Of a DNA stretch of 5,669 nt, positions 5,445 to 5,669 are shown piece by piece. Source of the DNA: Nitrosomonas eutropha (lineage in GTDB: Bacteria; Pseudomonadota; Gammaproteobacteria; Burkholderiales; Nitrosomonadaceae); NCBI GenBank assembly GCA_014584635.1, contig JACTML010000012.1:1-5669 (forward strand), in the 5' to 3' direction. Position numbers and translations under genes: made by a program. Position 1 is the first letter of the stretch; each line of letters begins with the position of its first letter. The notes under the pieces are model-generated. The model searched no databases. It was not told the origin of the DNA and saw only the letters and a program-made list of their open reading frames with translations.

Positions 5445-5669
5445 TTACTTTTTTTCGTACTCCACTACGTGAAAAAACAATTCATTTTTACGAATCATCC
5501 CCAGTTCACTGCGCGCAAGCTCTTCAATTGCATCCAATCCCTTCTTTAAATTATTAACTTCCGCTTCCAGCACAGTATTTCTATTCTGGAGCTGCTGGTT
5601 GGTTTCATGTAACGTAACGATCTGCTCATGCATTTCCATGATTTCCAGCCAGCTCCCTTTACCGAACCA
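5445..5669 (-). CDS. ftsB: Cell division protein FtsB (5' end outside window)
   Basis: Bitopic inner-membrane protein that forms the FtsQ-FtsB-FtsL complex and helps activate septal peptidoglycan synthesis by FtsWI. The visible part, 74 codons, begins WFGKGSWLEI, the family's characteristic stretch just after the transmembrane helix, so only the N-terminal cytoplasmic tail and membrane helix are missing. A heptad-rich coiled coil follows (HETNQQLQNRNTVLEAEVNN), then the conserved DAIEELARSELGMIRKNELFF. Reading continues in frame to the window edge; the internal ATG at 5639 is therefore not the start. Its stop is 57 bp before the PP0621-like gene on the same strand. Confidence 0.93.
   Translation of the reverse strand, partial: WFGKGSWLEIMEMHEQIVTLHETNQQLQNRNTVLEAEVNNLKKGLDAIEELARSELGMIRKNELFFHVVEYEKK

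Overview
The window is chromosomal DNA from a moderately AT-rich proteobacterium. The order trxA-rho-rpmE, followed by a convergent ftsB and a PP0621-like gene, together with the protein sequences, fits a betaproteobacterium. Nitrosomonas or a relative (Nitrosomonadaceae) is my best guess. That is recognition of gene order and protein style, not a database match.

Layout. Positions 1-202 (minus strand) hold the first part of a gene that resembles nucleotide-cyclase-homology proteins. It appears frameshifted and runs off the left edge. An IS481-family insertion sequence lies at about 230-1306, only 27 bp upstream of that gene's start. Its DDE transposase has an ATG-less N-terminus: the good ribosome binding site points to a CTG at 334. 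Its reading frame also runs past the right inverted repeat and stops at 1365 in flanking DNA. The minus-strand lytic transglycosylase gene (mltB-like, 1377-2453) converges with it 11 bp away. A 332-bp AT-rich divergent intergenic region follows, with a plausible sigma70 promoter. Next come trxA (2786-3112), a C-rich leader (3113-3334), rho (3335-4594), a stem-loop that overlaps a candidate rpmE promoter (about 4640-4683), and rpmE (4714-4926). From the right edge, ftsB (partial, 5445-5669) and a small membrane-anchored Cys/His-rich PP0621-like gene (5145-5387) run toward rpmE. A stem-loop at about 4935-4957 could terminate transcription.

How they fit. Most of the right part is housekeeping: thiol redox (TrxA), transcription termination (Rho), translation (ribosomal protein L31) and division (FtsB). 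MltB remodels peptidoglycan. The left third is the accessory part. An IS appears to have landed between mltB and a codirectional cyclase-like gene, and the latter looks decayed. I see no convincing new multi-gene system. The observations most worth a second look are the cyclase-like remnant, the altered start and read-through C-terminus of the transposase, an outward-facing hybrid promoter at the IS right end that could make RNA antisense to mltB, and the regulatory architecture around rho and rpmE.
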